A DNA stretch of 64,000 nucleotides. Source: Streptomyces rapamycinicus NRRL 5491 (GTDB lineage Bacteria; Actinomycetota; Actinomycetes; Streptomycetales; Streptomycetaceae). The stretch covers positions 12,152,001 to 12,216,000 of the forward strand of contig NZ_CP085193.1 in NCBI RefSeq assembly GCF_024298965.1, read 5' to 3'. The number at the start of each line of letters is the position of its first letter. Position 1 is the stretch's first letter. This document shows positions 29,962 through 39,244 of the stretch, piece by piece. The position numbers and the translations under genes were made by a program. Under the pieces are notes generated by a model, which searched no databases, was not told the DNA's origin, and saw only the letters and a program-made list of their open reading frames with translations.

Positions 29962-30732
29962 GTGGAGCTGGCTGGTGGAGTCGCCCTGGTCACGGGCGGT
30001 GCGGGCGGACTCGGCGAGGCTACGGTACGGCGTCTCGCGGCTGCCGGGGCCAAGGTCGTCATCGGCGACCTCGCCGATGAACGCGGCGAGGCGCTCGCCA
30101 AGGAACTCGGTGCTCACGCGGTCTTCGCCCGGACCGATGTGACCGACGAGGACAGCGTTCTGGCGGCGCTCGACGTCGCACGGAGTCTGGGCGAGTTGAG
30201 GATTGCCGTCAGCACGCACGGCGGTCCGGTCGCTCACGCCCGCGTACTGGACCGGGAGGGCGACCCGTACGCCCTCGACCTGTTCAAACGCACCCTGGAC
30301 GTGTACCTCACCGGCACGTTCAACGTGCTGCGTCTGTCGGCTGCGGCGATGGCGAAGAACACGCCGAACGGGTCCGGCACCCGTGGCGTGGTGGTCAACA
30401 CAGCCAGCATCGCCGCCTTCGAGGGCCAGATCGGCCAGTCCGACTACGCCGCGGCCAAGAGCGGGGTCGTCGGCCTCGGCCTCGCCGCCGCTCGCGACCT
30501 GGCGGCGGTCGGCATCCGCGTCATGACCATCGCGCCGGGCACCTTCTTCACGCCCGCCTTCCGCATCCCCGAGGAGCAGGCGCAGGAGACCTGGGGCTCC
30601 AAGGTGCCGTTCCCGAAGCGTATGGGGCGGCCGGAGGAGTACGGGGCCCTGGTCCAGCACATCGCCGAGAACGACTACCTCAACGGCGAAGTGATCCGTA
30701 TCGACGGCGCTCTGCGCTTCGGCCCCAAGTGA
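29962..30732 (+). CDS. SDR, type-II 3-hydroxyacyl-CoA dehydrogenase-like
   Basis: An intact 256-residue paralogue of the 28385 SDR. Start GTG 29962 (MELAGGVALVTGGAGGLGEA) with a GAGGAGCA ribosome site. NAD-binding TGGAGGLG and IGDLADERG, catalytic NTASIAAFEGQIGQSDYAAA followed by KSG, and VGIRVMTIAPGTFFTPAF. The two paralogues flank the crotonase, so each may serve a different beta-oxidation cycle. Its stop overlaps a possible GTG start of the next dehydrogenase gene. Confidence 0.9.
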   Translation: MELAGGVALVTGGAGGLGEATVRRLAAAGAKVVIGDLADERGEALAKELGAHAVFARTDVTDEDSVLAALDVARSLGELRIAVSTHGGPVAHARVLDREGDPYALDLFKRTLDVYLTGTFNVLRLSAAAMAKNTPNGSGTRGVVVNTASIAAFEGQIGQSDYAAAKSGVVGLGLAAARDLAAVGIRVMTIAPGTFFTPAFRIPEEQAQETWGSKVPFPKRMGRPEEYGALVQHIAENDYLNGEVIRIDGALRFGPK

Positions 30733-30746
30733 CGAAGGCGACGACG

Positions 30747-31848
30747 ATGAGTACGGCAGCCGAAGAACTCCGGGCCCACCTCGACGAGATCGCCCCCGGC
30801 CTGCACCGCGCCTGGCCGGACAACCGCTCCTTCGAGGCCCGCCTCGCCTGGCAGCGCGCTCTGCACGAGGGCGGCTGGGCCGCCCCGCACTGGCCCGTCG
30901 AGGACGGCGGCCGCGGCCTCGGCATCCTGGACCGCCTGGAGTGCGACGCAGAACTCGCCCGCGTCGACGCCCCGGCCATCGCCGGAGTCTTCGGCATCAA
31001 GAACGTCGGCCCCACCATCTCCCGCTTCGGCACCCCCGGACAGCGCGCCTCACTTCCCCGGATCCTGTCCACGGAGGAGATCTGGTGCCAGGGCTTCAGC
31101 GAGCCCGACGCGGGCAGCGATCTCGCGTCCTTGCGCACACGGCGGAGCCCGACGGGGAGGGCTTCCGCATCAATGGGCAGAAGGTGTGGACATCGGACGG
31201 CATGCGGGCCACCCACTGCGTACTCCTGGCGCGCACGGACCCCGAGGCCCGGCCGCACCAGGGCATCTCGGTCCTGCTCGTACCGCTGGACACACCCGGC
31301 ATCGAACGTCGTCCCCTGCGCCAGATCACGGGCGACTACGAGTTCGCCGAGCTGTTCTTCACCGACGTGCACGTCCCGGCGGGCGCCCTGCTCGGCCCGC
31401 TCAACGAGGGCTGGCGTGTCACCATGACCACACTCGGCCACGAGCGGGCGGGCGTCGTCGAACTCGCCAACTCCCTGCAGCGGGAGGTGAAGGGAGCGGT
31501 GTCCGGCTTCCCGGACGGAGTGGCCGACCCCGTGCTGCGTCAGGAGCTGGCCCGGCGTTACGTCGAGGCCCGCGCACTCGGCCTGCTCGGCCGGGATGTG
31601 CTGGACGCCCTCAGCGCGGGAGCACAACCCGGCCCCGCCCAGTCCGTCATCAAACTCGGCTGGAGCCTGACCACGCAGCGTCTCAGCGAGACCCTGCTGG
31701 ACGCGGCGGGCCCCTCCGCCATCGCGGGCGGGGACGGCCCCGACGTCTACCGCTATCTGCGGGACGGTCTTCGACCATCGCCGCGGGCACCACCGAGATC
31801 ATGAAGAACATCCTGGCCGAACGCGTCCTCGGCCTGCCGAAGGGATGA
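30747..31848 (+). CDS. Acyl-CoA dehydrogenase, alpha-type subunit (set 2; two frameshifts)
   Basis: About 367 residues. It starts MSTAAEELRAHLDEIAPGL, with a possible extended GTG start at 30729. Then EIWCQGFSEPDAGSDLASL, FRINGQKVWTSDGMRATHC, FAELFFTDVHVPAGALLG, TTLGHERAGVV and STIAAGTTEIMKNILAERVL. One base is lost near 31137 and one near 31770. Its stop overlaps the ATG of the next dehydrogenase gene (31845). It has the SEPDAGSD loop but not the FGRPIGxFQ/IHGGIGFTWEHD region, which is in the overlapping neighbour. Confidence 0.87.
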
Positions 31849-32988
31849 GCGCCGTGAGCGACCGGAACGACGGGCACGAGGAACTCCGCAAGGCCGTCCG
31901 TGCCTTCCTGAACAACGCCTCGCCGAGCAGCGAGGTACGACGGCTGATGGCGACCGCCGAGGGATACGATCCCGACGTCTGGCGCCGCCTCGCGGACGAG
32001 CTGGGTCTGGTCGGCCTGATCGTCCCCGAACGCTTCGGAGGGGCCGGTGCGGGCGCCGCCGAACTCGCGGTCGTCATGGCTGAGATGGGCCGCACGCTGC
32101 TGTGCTCCCCGTACCTCTCCTCGGCGGTGCTCGCGCCGGCCGTGCTCCTGGAGAGCGGTGACGAGGCGGCGTGCGCCGAGCTTCTCCCGGGCATCGCGGA
32201 CGGCTCGACCCTGGGGACCCTCGCGGTGGCCGAGGACAACGCGGATATCCGCGACTTCGACGCCATACGGACGACAGCGCGGGCCGACGGAGACCGATAC
32301 CTGGTCCACGGCACCAAGGAGCGGGTCAGCGACGGATGTACGGCGGGGCTACTGCTGACCGTCGCACGCACGGACAAGGGCCTCTCGCTCTTCGCCGCCG
32401 AGCCGGAAGGGGCGGAGCGCGAGCCGCTGCCCGCGCTCGACCCCACCCGCAAGCTGGCCCGAGTCGACTTCGACGGGACACCCGCCCGGCTGATCGGTGC
32501 CGAGGGCGCGGCCGCAGCCGCTCTCGGCAGAGCGCTCGACCTGGGGACTGTCGCGCTCGCCGCCGAACAGGCGGGTGGTGCGGAGCGGTGCCTGGAGCTG
32601 TCCGTGGAGTACGCGAAGACACGGGAGCAGTTCGGGCGACCGATCGGCGCCTTTCAGGCGATCAAGCATAAGTGCGCCGAACTGCTCCACGAAGTGGAGT
32701 CGGCGAAAGCGGCTGCGCGGGACGCGGCGCGCCTGTGGTCGGATCCGACCACGGGGAACAGGGGCTGGCCGCGTCGGTCGCGGGGGCCTACTGCTCCGAG
32801 GCGTACGTCCACGCCGCCGCCGAAACCATCCAGATCCACGGCGGCATCGGCTTCACCTGGGAACACGACGCCCATCTCTACCTGCGCCGGGCCAGGTCCT
32901 CGGCGCTGCTCCTCGGCAGTACCTCCTGGCACCTCGAAAGGGTTGCCGAGGACATCGGCCTCGTCCCACCGCATGACCCCCGCCGTGA
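31845..32988 (+). CDS. Acyl-CoA dehydrogenase, beta-type subunit (set 2; frameshifted end)
   Basis: About 380 residues from ATG 31845 (MSAVSDRNDGHEELRKAVRA). Mid-protein it has TLAVAEDNADIRDF where alpha chains have SEPDAGSD. The C-terminal part has YAKTREQFGRPIGAFQAIKH and IHGGIGFTWEHDAHLYLRR. One base is lost near 32755; a second loss near 32980 would give the stop at 32986-32988, 23 bases before the next ATG. The open frame otherwise runs on into the next gene by chance, which should not be read as a fusion. The ATGA overlap with its partner gene supports a 1:1 complex. Confidence 0.85.
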
Positions 32989-33011
32989 CCCATCGACCCC
33001 AAGGAGGCCCG

Positions 33012-34195
33012 ATGCCCAGCGCCACGGCTCAGGACACCGGCACGCCCCCCGCGCGCCGAGCGCACTGGAGCGTGCGACTCGCGGAGTTCCTGGACGCCCA
33101 CGCGGGCAGGCCACCCCGCGACAAGACCGAGCGCCTGGCCTGGGCCCGTGCCTTCCACGCCGAGCTGCAGGAGACCGGCCTCGCCGCGCCCGGCTGGCCG
33201 ACCGAGGACGGTGGCATGGGGCTGGACCTGGCCGACCAGATCGCCTACCACCAGCGGATGACGGCCGCCAGGGCTCCCAAGCACCCCTGCGGGCTGTCGT
33301 TCATCGTGGCACCCACGCTCATCAAACACGGCACCCCTGAGCAGAAGAAGCGGTTTCTGCGGCCACTGCTGCGCGCCGACGAGTTCTGGTGCCAGGGCTT
33401 CTCCGAGCCGGACGCAGGCAGCGACCTCACCTCGCTGACCACACGCGCCGAACGCGCCGGCGACGAGTACATCGTCAACGGACAGAAGCTCTGGACCACC
33501 ATGGCCCACCTGGCCGACTGGATGTTCGCCCTGATCCGCACGGGCCCCGCCGGACCCGGCGGAGCCGGGATCTCCTACCTGCTCATCCCCATGAAGAGCC
33601 AGGGCATCACCGTACGTCCCCTGAAGGACATCAGTGGCGGCACACACTTCTCCGAGGTGTACTTCGACGACGTGCGCGTGCCCGTGGAGAACCTGGTGGG
33701 GGAGGAGAACGGAGGCTGGGCCATCGCCCGCACCAGTCTGGGCCACGAGCGCGCCACCGCGTTTCTCTCCGACGAATTCCGCTTCCGGCGAGTCGTCGAC
33801 GAACTGCACCGGCTCGCCAAGACCTCGGGCGCCGCGAACGACCCTCTCGTGCGGCAGGATCTGGCCAGGATCGAGGCATCGGTGCGGGTTCTCGCCTCCA
33901 ACAGCCGACGAGCCCTCGACGCCGTGCTCCAGGGGCGGGACCCCGGCCCCGCGGCCTCGGTCAACCGGCTGGTCCGCGCCGAGTTCGACCAGCGCCTGCA
34001 CGAGGTCGCGCTGCGGGTGCTCGGACCCGACGCCGTGCTGGGCCAGCGTGAGCCGACCGCACCGGAAGGCGGACGGTGGACCTACGGATATCTGATGAGC
34101 CGCTCCTCGACCATCGGGGCCGGCACCGCGGAGATCCAGCGCAACGCCATCGCCGAGAGGGTCCTGGGATTGCCCTCGGGAGGAAGCAAGCATGA
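33012..34195 (+). CDS. Acyl-CoA dehydrogenase, alpha-type subunit (set 3)
   Basis: About 394 residues, almost entirely in one clean frame. It starts at ATG 33012 behind a perfect AAGGAGG (33001-33007). It has EFWCQGFSEPDAGSDLTSL, YIVNGQKLWTTMAHLADWMF, FSEVYFDDVRVPVENLVGEE, TSLGHERAT and STIGAGTAEIQRNAIAERVL. One lost base near 34185 would give the natural TGA at 34193-34195, overlapping the next ATG (34192). GxxEIxRN and the WCQGFSEPDAGSDL loop are normal, so this chain carries a full FAD/substrate loop. Confidence 0.88.
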
Positions 34196-34999
34196 CGACC
34201 CCACCACCGGGCACGAGCGGGCTGCCGGACTTCCGCACGATCCTCGCCGAACTGGGCGAGGACCACGTCCTGACGGTGACGCTCAACCGTCCCGAGAGGC
34301 TGAACGCGTTCAACCAGCAGACCCTGGACGACTTCTCCGCCCTGTGGCGGTACGCGGCCGAGGAGGACGCCGTTCACGTTGTGGTCCTCCAGGCGGAGGG
34401 CGAGCGGGCCTTCTGTACCGGCGTCGACGTGGTGGAGGGCATCGACCGGCACAGCAACCCCTTCAGCGACCTTGATCCGGGCACCAGCCTGTCGCCCAAG
34501 CTGAACCGCTGCTGGAAGCCCCTCGTCTGCGCGGTCCACGGCATGGTGGCCGGCGGGGCCCTCTACTGGCTGAACGAAGCCGACATCATCATCGCCGACG
34601 AGGACGCCATGTTCTTCGACCCGCACACCACATACGGCATGGTCGCGGCCCTGGAGCCGATCGGGCTCGCCCGCCGCATCCCGATCGGGAAGTGCTGCGG
34701 ATGGTGCTGCTCGGCAACGACGAGCGGATGTCGGCCCGCCGGGCGTACGAGATCGGCTTCGTCAGCGAGGTCGTCGAGCGGACTCGGCTGAGGCAGCGGG
34801 CGCACGAACTGGCCGCGCTGATCGCGGCGAAGCCGCCCGTCGCGGTCCAGGGGAGCGTGAAGGCGATCTGGGAATCCTGGACACCGGACGAAGCCAGGCG
34901 CTGGCAGCGGGCCTCGCCTACACCCAGATCGGCAACCCGATCGGCAAGGCCCAGATCGACCGCGAGGCTGCCAGGAACCGGAAGTATGAGGTGCGCTGA
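34192..34999 (+). CDS. Enoyl-CoA hydratase/isomerase (frameshifted)
   Basis: About 270 residues starting MTTPPPGTSGLPDFRTILAE. Crotonase features: VTLNRPERLNAFNQQTL, GERAFCTGVDVVEG, VCAVHGMVAGGALYWLNEAD and FFDPHTTYGMVAALEPIGL. One base is lost near 34690 and another near 34910, after which QIGNPIGKAQIDREAARNRK leads to the TGA at 34997-34999, overlapping the next start (TGATG). The D-P-H-T-T-Y-G segment replaces the more usual FGLPE/FGxPE motif, so its activity may differ from a standard hydratase. Confidence 0.83.
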
Positions 35000-36099
35000 T
35001 GACCGCCGACGCGGAGACCGAGAAGGAACTGCGCGAGACGCTGGGCGGACTGCTGCGCCGGCGCTGCGACATCGAGACGGTGGCCGCCCTGGCCGACGGG
35101 CCCGAGAGCTGGCACCGGGACTTGTGGCGGGAGCTCGTGGCCATGGGTGTGCCCGGACTGACGGTCCCGGAAGAGAACGGGGGAGAAGGCGCCGGCTTCT
35201 CACTCGCGGTCGCCGCGCAGGAGGAGCTGGGGCGCCGACTCGCGCCGGTGCCCATGGTGTCGGTGGTCGCCGCCCAGGCCGCGCTGGTGGCGTCGGGACC
35301 GACGAGGCCGCGCGGTTGCTGGCCCACATCGGGAGCGAGGGCGTGACGGCCACGCTCGCCGTCGGACGCACCACTGACGGCTGGACCCCGGCCGGAGGGG
35401 TGCTCGCCGTGGAGGGTTCCGCGGGATGGACCCTGGACGGAACCGTTCCGGTGGTCGCCGACGCGCCGTGCGCTGCCGTGTTCCTGGTCGCGGCGGAGAC
35501 CGGCGTGGGCCCCGCTCTCTTCGCCGTGGAACCGCGGGACCGCTGCGTGACGACGCCTGTGGATGCCCTGGACCCGACCCGTCCACTGGGTGCCGTCGAA
35601 CTGACGGCCTGTCCGGCCCGGTTGGTGGCCGCCCCCGATGCCTTCGACGACGTACTTCGCTCCGCCGAACGTGCCGCACTGGTCCTGCTGGCCGCGGATG
35701 CCGTGGGGTCGCCGCGGAAGCGATGGACCTCGCTGTGGAGTACGCCGGGACCAGGCAGCAGTTCGGCCGTGCCATCGGTTCCTTCCAGGCCGTCTCGCAC
35801 CGCTGCGCGAACATGCTCGTCGCCGTCGAGTCGGCACGAGCCCTGGTCGCCGCCGCGGCCGGGGCACTCGACGAGCTCGGCCCGGACACCGACACCGCGG
35901 TGTGCCTGGCTGCCGCCGAGGCGCTGGAGACAGCGGTCTTCGTCGTGCAGGGCTGCCTCCAGGTGCACGGGGCATGGGCTTCACCTGGGAGCACCCCGCC
36001 CACCGCTATCTGCGCCGCGCCAAAGCCGCCGAAGCGCTGGTCGCGCTGCCGGATCGGCTGCGGGAGCGGGCCGCGACCGGCATGCTCCCGGCTGTGTAG
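34999..36099 (+). CDS. Acyl-CoA dehydrogenase, beta-type subunit (set 3; frameshifted)
   Basis: About 368 residues. It starts MTADAETEKELRETLGGLLR and has LWRELVAMGVPGLTVPEENG and ATLAVGRTTDGWTPAG at the position of the SEPxAGSD loop. C-terminally it has YAGTRQQFGRAIGSFQAVSH, LQVHG, then MGFTWEHPAHRYLRRAK. Three single-base losses are needed (near 35300, 35712 and 35972). It completes the third alpha/beta set with the 33012 gene, the crotonase gene lying between. It ends the operon; a 12-bp hairpin follows. Confidence 0.86.
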
Positions 36100-36102
36100 G
36101 CC

Positions 36103-36135
36103 ACGGTGTCCCGCCACGCCGTCGCGGGACACCGT
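36103..36135 (+). terminator. Hairpin terminator after the acyl-CoA dehydrogenase operon
   Basis: ACGGTGTCCCGC (36103-36114) pairs perfectly with GCGGGACACCGT (36124-36135) around a 9-base loop, directly after the stop codon. Confidence 0.7.
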
Positions 36136-36324
36136 ACGTATCAGGGGTATCTCAGGGGTATCCGTGCGCTCGGCGAGCACTCACGCCCATCTTGAAGAGC
36201 CCCCGTCGGCGCCCTGGCGCGGAGGTGGCCGGCCCGGCGCCCGCCCGCCGCCGCGGAGGCTGGTCACGGTTACCCTGGTCATCCCGCGTTTTCGTGTGGG
36301 GCAGCCGGAGAGGAGACCGCGCCC

Positions 36325-36947
36325 GTGCCGACGGAGTCTGCTGAGCGTGAGCGGATCATCAAGGCGGCCTACCGCTGCCTGGCCGAGGCGGGAGGCGCAG
36401 GCGCTTCGGTGGGCGAGATCCTGCGCACCGCCGGGTTGGGAACACGAGCGTTCTATCGGCATTTCGACTCCAAGGACGATCTGCTCCTCGCCATGTTCCG
36501 GCGGGACAGCGAGCGGCTGCTGACCGAGCTTCAGAGCGCCGCGGCGAGTGCGGCCACCCCCGTAGAGGCGCTGCAGGGCTGGGTCGAGGCGATGCTGCGC
36601 CTGACGTCAGAGGCGCGCCGGCGCCAGCACGTGCGGATTCTCTCCTCCGAGGGAGCCCAGCGCACCGCGGGCTACGCCGCGGAGCGGCCCGGGTGGCGGC
36701 GGGGCAGGAGGCCGCTCTGGCACAGATCCTGCACCGAGGGCGCCGGGACGGCTCGCTCCCGTGGGCCGAGCCCGAGTCCGACGCCAGGTTCATCCGGGCC
36801 GTCATCGCGCAGGCGTTCGACGAGCAGATGGCGCCGACCGCGTCCATGAGCGCGACCGAGGCCGCCGCCCGTGTGCGCGACTTCGTGCTGAGAGCGCTCG
36901 GAGCGACGACAACGGTTGCGGCGGCAGGCCGACAGGAGCGGCCCTGA
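36325..36947 (+). CDS. TetR-family transcriptional regulator (one frameshift)
   Basis: About 207 residues, GTG start MPTESAERERIIKAAYRCLA. The helix-turn-helix is GASVGEILRTAGLGTRAFYRHF at residues 30-50; the rest is the all-helical ligand domain. One base is lost near 36690. It lies between the dehydrogenase operon and the convergent F420:NADP oxidoreductase gene. It is a candidate for binding the GAAAAY-NNN-RTTTTC palindromes found 0.85 kb away and at 9.8 kb, since symmetric short-spaced palindromes are typical TetR targets. It could instead recognise the ACTnAGT sites. Confidence 0.82.
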
Positions 36948-36951
36948 CGGT

Positions 36952-37688
36952 CTATACGTCGGTGACCCGGAGCCCGGCGTGTGCCTTGTAGCGCCGGTTG
37001 ACCGAGATCAGGTTGGCGACCAGTGACTCGACCTGGTGGGCGCCCCGAAGCCGGCCCGCGTAGATACCGCGCATGCCTGGGATGCGGCCGGCGAGCGCCT
37101 GCACGATCTCCACGTCGGCCCGCTCCTCGCCGAGCACCATCACGTCGGTGTCGATCTCGTCGATGTCCGGGTCCTGGAGCAGGACCGCCGAGAGGTGGTG
37201 GAAGGCGGCGGTGACCCGGGATTCCGGCAGCAGCGCGGCGGCCTGCTGGGCGGCGCTGCCCTCCGCCGGCTCAAGGGCGTAGGCACCCTTCTTGTCGAAG
37301 CCGAGCGGGTTGACGCAGTCGACGACGAGCTTGCCGGTCAGCTCCTCGCGCAGCGCCTCGAGCGCCTTGCCATGACCGTCCCACGGCACGGCGACGATCA
37401 CGATGTCACTGCGCTGCGCACACTCGGCGTTGTCGGCGCCCTCGACGCCGTGCCCGAGTTCCCCGGCGGCGGCCCGGGCGCGCCCGGCCGCCCGCGAGCC
37501 GATGATCACCTTCTGGCCCGCCTTGGCCAGCCGGTAGGCCAGGCCCTTGCCCTGCGGTCCGGTCCCGCCGAGAACGCCGACGATCAGGCCGGAGACGTCG
37601 GGGAGGTCCCGGGGGTCCTTGGCAGGCGCCTTGGCGAGTTCCTCGGGGCGGTGTCGGCGGATCCGGTGGTGTTTGGTTTGGTGCTCAC
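36952..37688 (-). CDS. fno: NADPH-dependent F420 reductase (F420:NADP oxidoreductase), one frameshift
   Basis: About 245 residues from GTG 37688. The NADP-binding motif is VGVLGGTGPQGKGLAYRLAK, followed by VIIGSRAAGRARAAA, SDIVIVAVPWDGH, VVDCVNPLGFDKKGAY and VTAAFHHLSAVLL, all typical of NPDR/Fno. It reduces F420 with NADPH and so feeds F420H2-dependent LLM enzymes. One base is lost near 37650. Two GAAAAY-NNN-RTTTTC palindromes lie in its 371-bp upstream region, shared with the divergent DUF2889 gene. The same palindrome occurs at the first LLM gene. Confidence 0.88.
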
Positions 37689-37784
37689 GAGTGATTGCCT
37701 CTCATACGGCGGTCACGGGACGGGGACGCGGCGACGTGCACAGCTCTTGACGCACTGTTCAGGCCGCGGTCAGACGCATTCTAG

Positions 37785-37801
37785 CGAAAACGATGTTTTC
37801 G
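37785..37801. promoter_or_regulatory. F420-set operator copy 3
   Basis: CGAAAAC-GAT-GTTTTCG, perfect; the pairing extends one more base each side (37784-37802). It lies 97 bases upstream of the fno start. Confidence 0.65.
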
Positions 37802-37883
37802 CATCGGTCGTCGCGCCCTGGGAGCGGCGCTGCCGCTGGAACGAGCGCCGATGGTTGACAGGCGCGCGATTCGATCCAAAGAT

Positions 37884-37900
37884 TGAAAATAATGTTTTCG
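37884..37900. promoter_or_regulatory. F420-set operator copy 4
   Basis: TGAAAAT-AAT-GTTTTCG, with the GAAAA/TTTTC core paired. It lies 99 bases from copy 3, close to the 136-base centre spacing of copies 1 and 2. The 371-bp region 37689-38059 otherwise holds no gene. Confidence 0.6.
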
Positions 37901-38059
37901 GCGCATGTCGCAAGTGTGGCGTCGGCGGGCGGAAGCTCGCATGGACTGCGAGATCGGGCAGCGGCTGTCGGCGTCGACGCGCCCTCCTCCTGTATGCGTG
38001 GGAGCCTGCCTCCACCTGGCCGACCGCACTGCGCCGTGAGCCGCTGACCGAGGAGAATC

Positions 38060-39133
38060 ATGACCAGTCCGCCGCGTGAGCTGCACCCCCGGCACGGCAT
38101 ACACGAGCCGACACGGGGCAGCCCTGCCCGCTCACCAGGATCGATTCGTCGTACCACCACCATCGACATGCTCAGGCCCGCCGGTTCGGACGGTCCGCTC
38201 GTTCTGGCCGGCCGAGGCCGCGATCTCCGCACCGCCGCCGACGGGACGGTGAGCGTGGTGGCGGAGGCTGCCTGTCATGCCGTGGTCGACTTCGCCGGTG
38301 CATGGGCGCTCGAGGAACTGACGACCGAACCCTTTCGCCCAGGGCTCGCCGCCCTGATCGGCACCCGTACCTCCTCGGGGTTCCGGGCCCGGCTGAACGA
38401 GTGCGACCCGTCGCTGACCGCCGAGCACGACTTGCTCCATCTGCTCCTGGACGACTTCCCCGTGGTCACGCTCGTCTCCGGGCAGGCGGTGAACGCGGAC
38501 CGCACCGACCCGGTCGGGTCGGGAGGCCGTTCGGCGTTCCGGGAGAACCAATGCGCCGGCTTCGCTACGGGCGGGACCATCATGGTCGAGCTGCGGCGCG
38601 GCAGGAAACCGCCCGTCGTCACGGGCCCTGAAGCCCTCCCGCTCACCGTCGCGAACGACCCACTCGCCTGGCACGACACCGCCGAACTGCCGCCAGGAGC
38701 CATGCGCCGGGCCCGCCGCACGGACGTGCGCACAGGGCGCGGCGCGACCGTCGACGGACTCTTCCGGGACTCATACGTGCTGCCGGACGGCACCGAGACC
38801 GTCATCCACGAGTACCTGCTGAGCGCGGTCATCGACACGTCCGCCGCCACGGTCGTCTCCTGCGAGGCGGCACCTCGCGTCCTGCCCTGGGTCGAGTGCC
38901 CGGCAGCCGCGGCGAGCGCGGGCGGCCTCGCCGGCCAGCCGCTCTCCGGACTGCGCCGCCACGTCCGGGAGAACTTCGGTGGCACGAGCACCTGCACCCA
39001 CCTCAACGACATGTTGCGAGGGCTGGCCGACGTACCGGCCCTGTTGTCCGCCCTGGTGACCGACGGGGCAGCCAGTCGTGTGACCGACGACACGACCGGT
39101 GGGCGGGACTCAGTGTGCACAATAAGGAACTGA
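38060..39133 (+). CDS. DUF2889 family protein
   Basis: Intact, 357 residues, start ATG 38060 behind GAGGAGAA. It has the family layout: SIRRTTTIDMLRP at the N-terminus, a central domain, then GLFRDSYVLPDGTETVIHEY, LSAVIDT, LPWVECPAAAASAGGLAG and TSTCTHLNDMLRGLADV with conserved His and Cys residues. DUF2889 proteins have no established activity; they recur near fatty-acid, steroid and aromatic CoA clusters. The divergent position opposite fno with shared palindromes suggests F420-linked metabolism, or at least co-regulation. Confidence 0.83.
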   Translation: MTSPPRELHPRHGIHEPTRGSPARSPGSIRRTTTIDMLRPAGSDGPLVLAGRGRDLRTAADGTVSVVAEAACHAVVDFAGAWALEELTTEPFRPGLAALIGTRTSSGFRARLNECDPSLTAEHDLLHLLLDDFPVVTLVSGQAVNADRTDPVGSGGRSAFRENQCAGFATGGTIMVELRRGRKPPVVTGPEALPLTVANDPLAWHDTAELPPGAMRRARRTDVRTGRGATVDGLFRDSYVLPDGTETVIHEYLLSAVIDTSAATVVSCEAAPRVLPWVECPAAAASAGGLAGQPLSGLRRHVRENFGGTSTCTHLNDMLRGLADVPALLSALVTDGAASRVTDDTTGGRDSVCTIRN

Positions 39134-39170
39134 GTCCGGAATTAGCTGACTGAGGTAACTGAGTGTTGGG
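39125..39170 (+). promoter_or_regulatory. Cluster of ACTGAGT/ACTGAGG half-sites before etfB
   Basis: Within 45 bases, AACTGAGTC (overlapping the DUF2889 stop), GACTGAGGT and AACTGAGTG occur on the same strand. They match the ACTnAGT core of the island-wide sites but lack dyad symmetry beyond it, so membership is tentative. Confidence 0.25.
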
Positions 39171-39244
39171 GTGATCGTCGGCTGACCTGGCACTGACACG
39201 GGCTCACTCGTCGGCACACATCAAGCACTGCGAAGGGGCACTTG

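Noticed and set aside
31845..34475. An apparent 876-residue fusion of two acyl-CoA dehydrogenases
   Set aside because: The join falls in a region where the frame of the first gene has shifted, and the second gene has its own AAGGAGG and ATG at 33001-33014. It is an indel artefact.
36141..36162. Tandem repeat TCAGGGGTATC x2
   Set aside because: Only two copies directly after a terminator; no symmetry and no second location.
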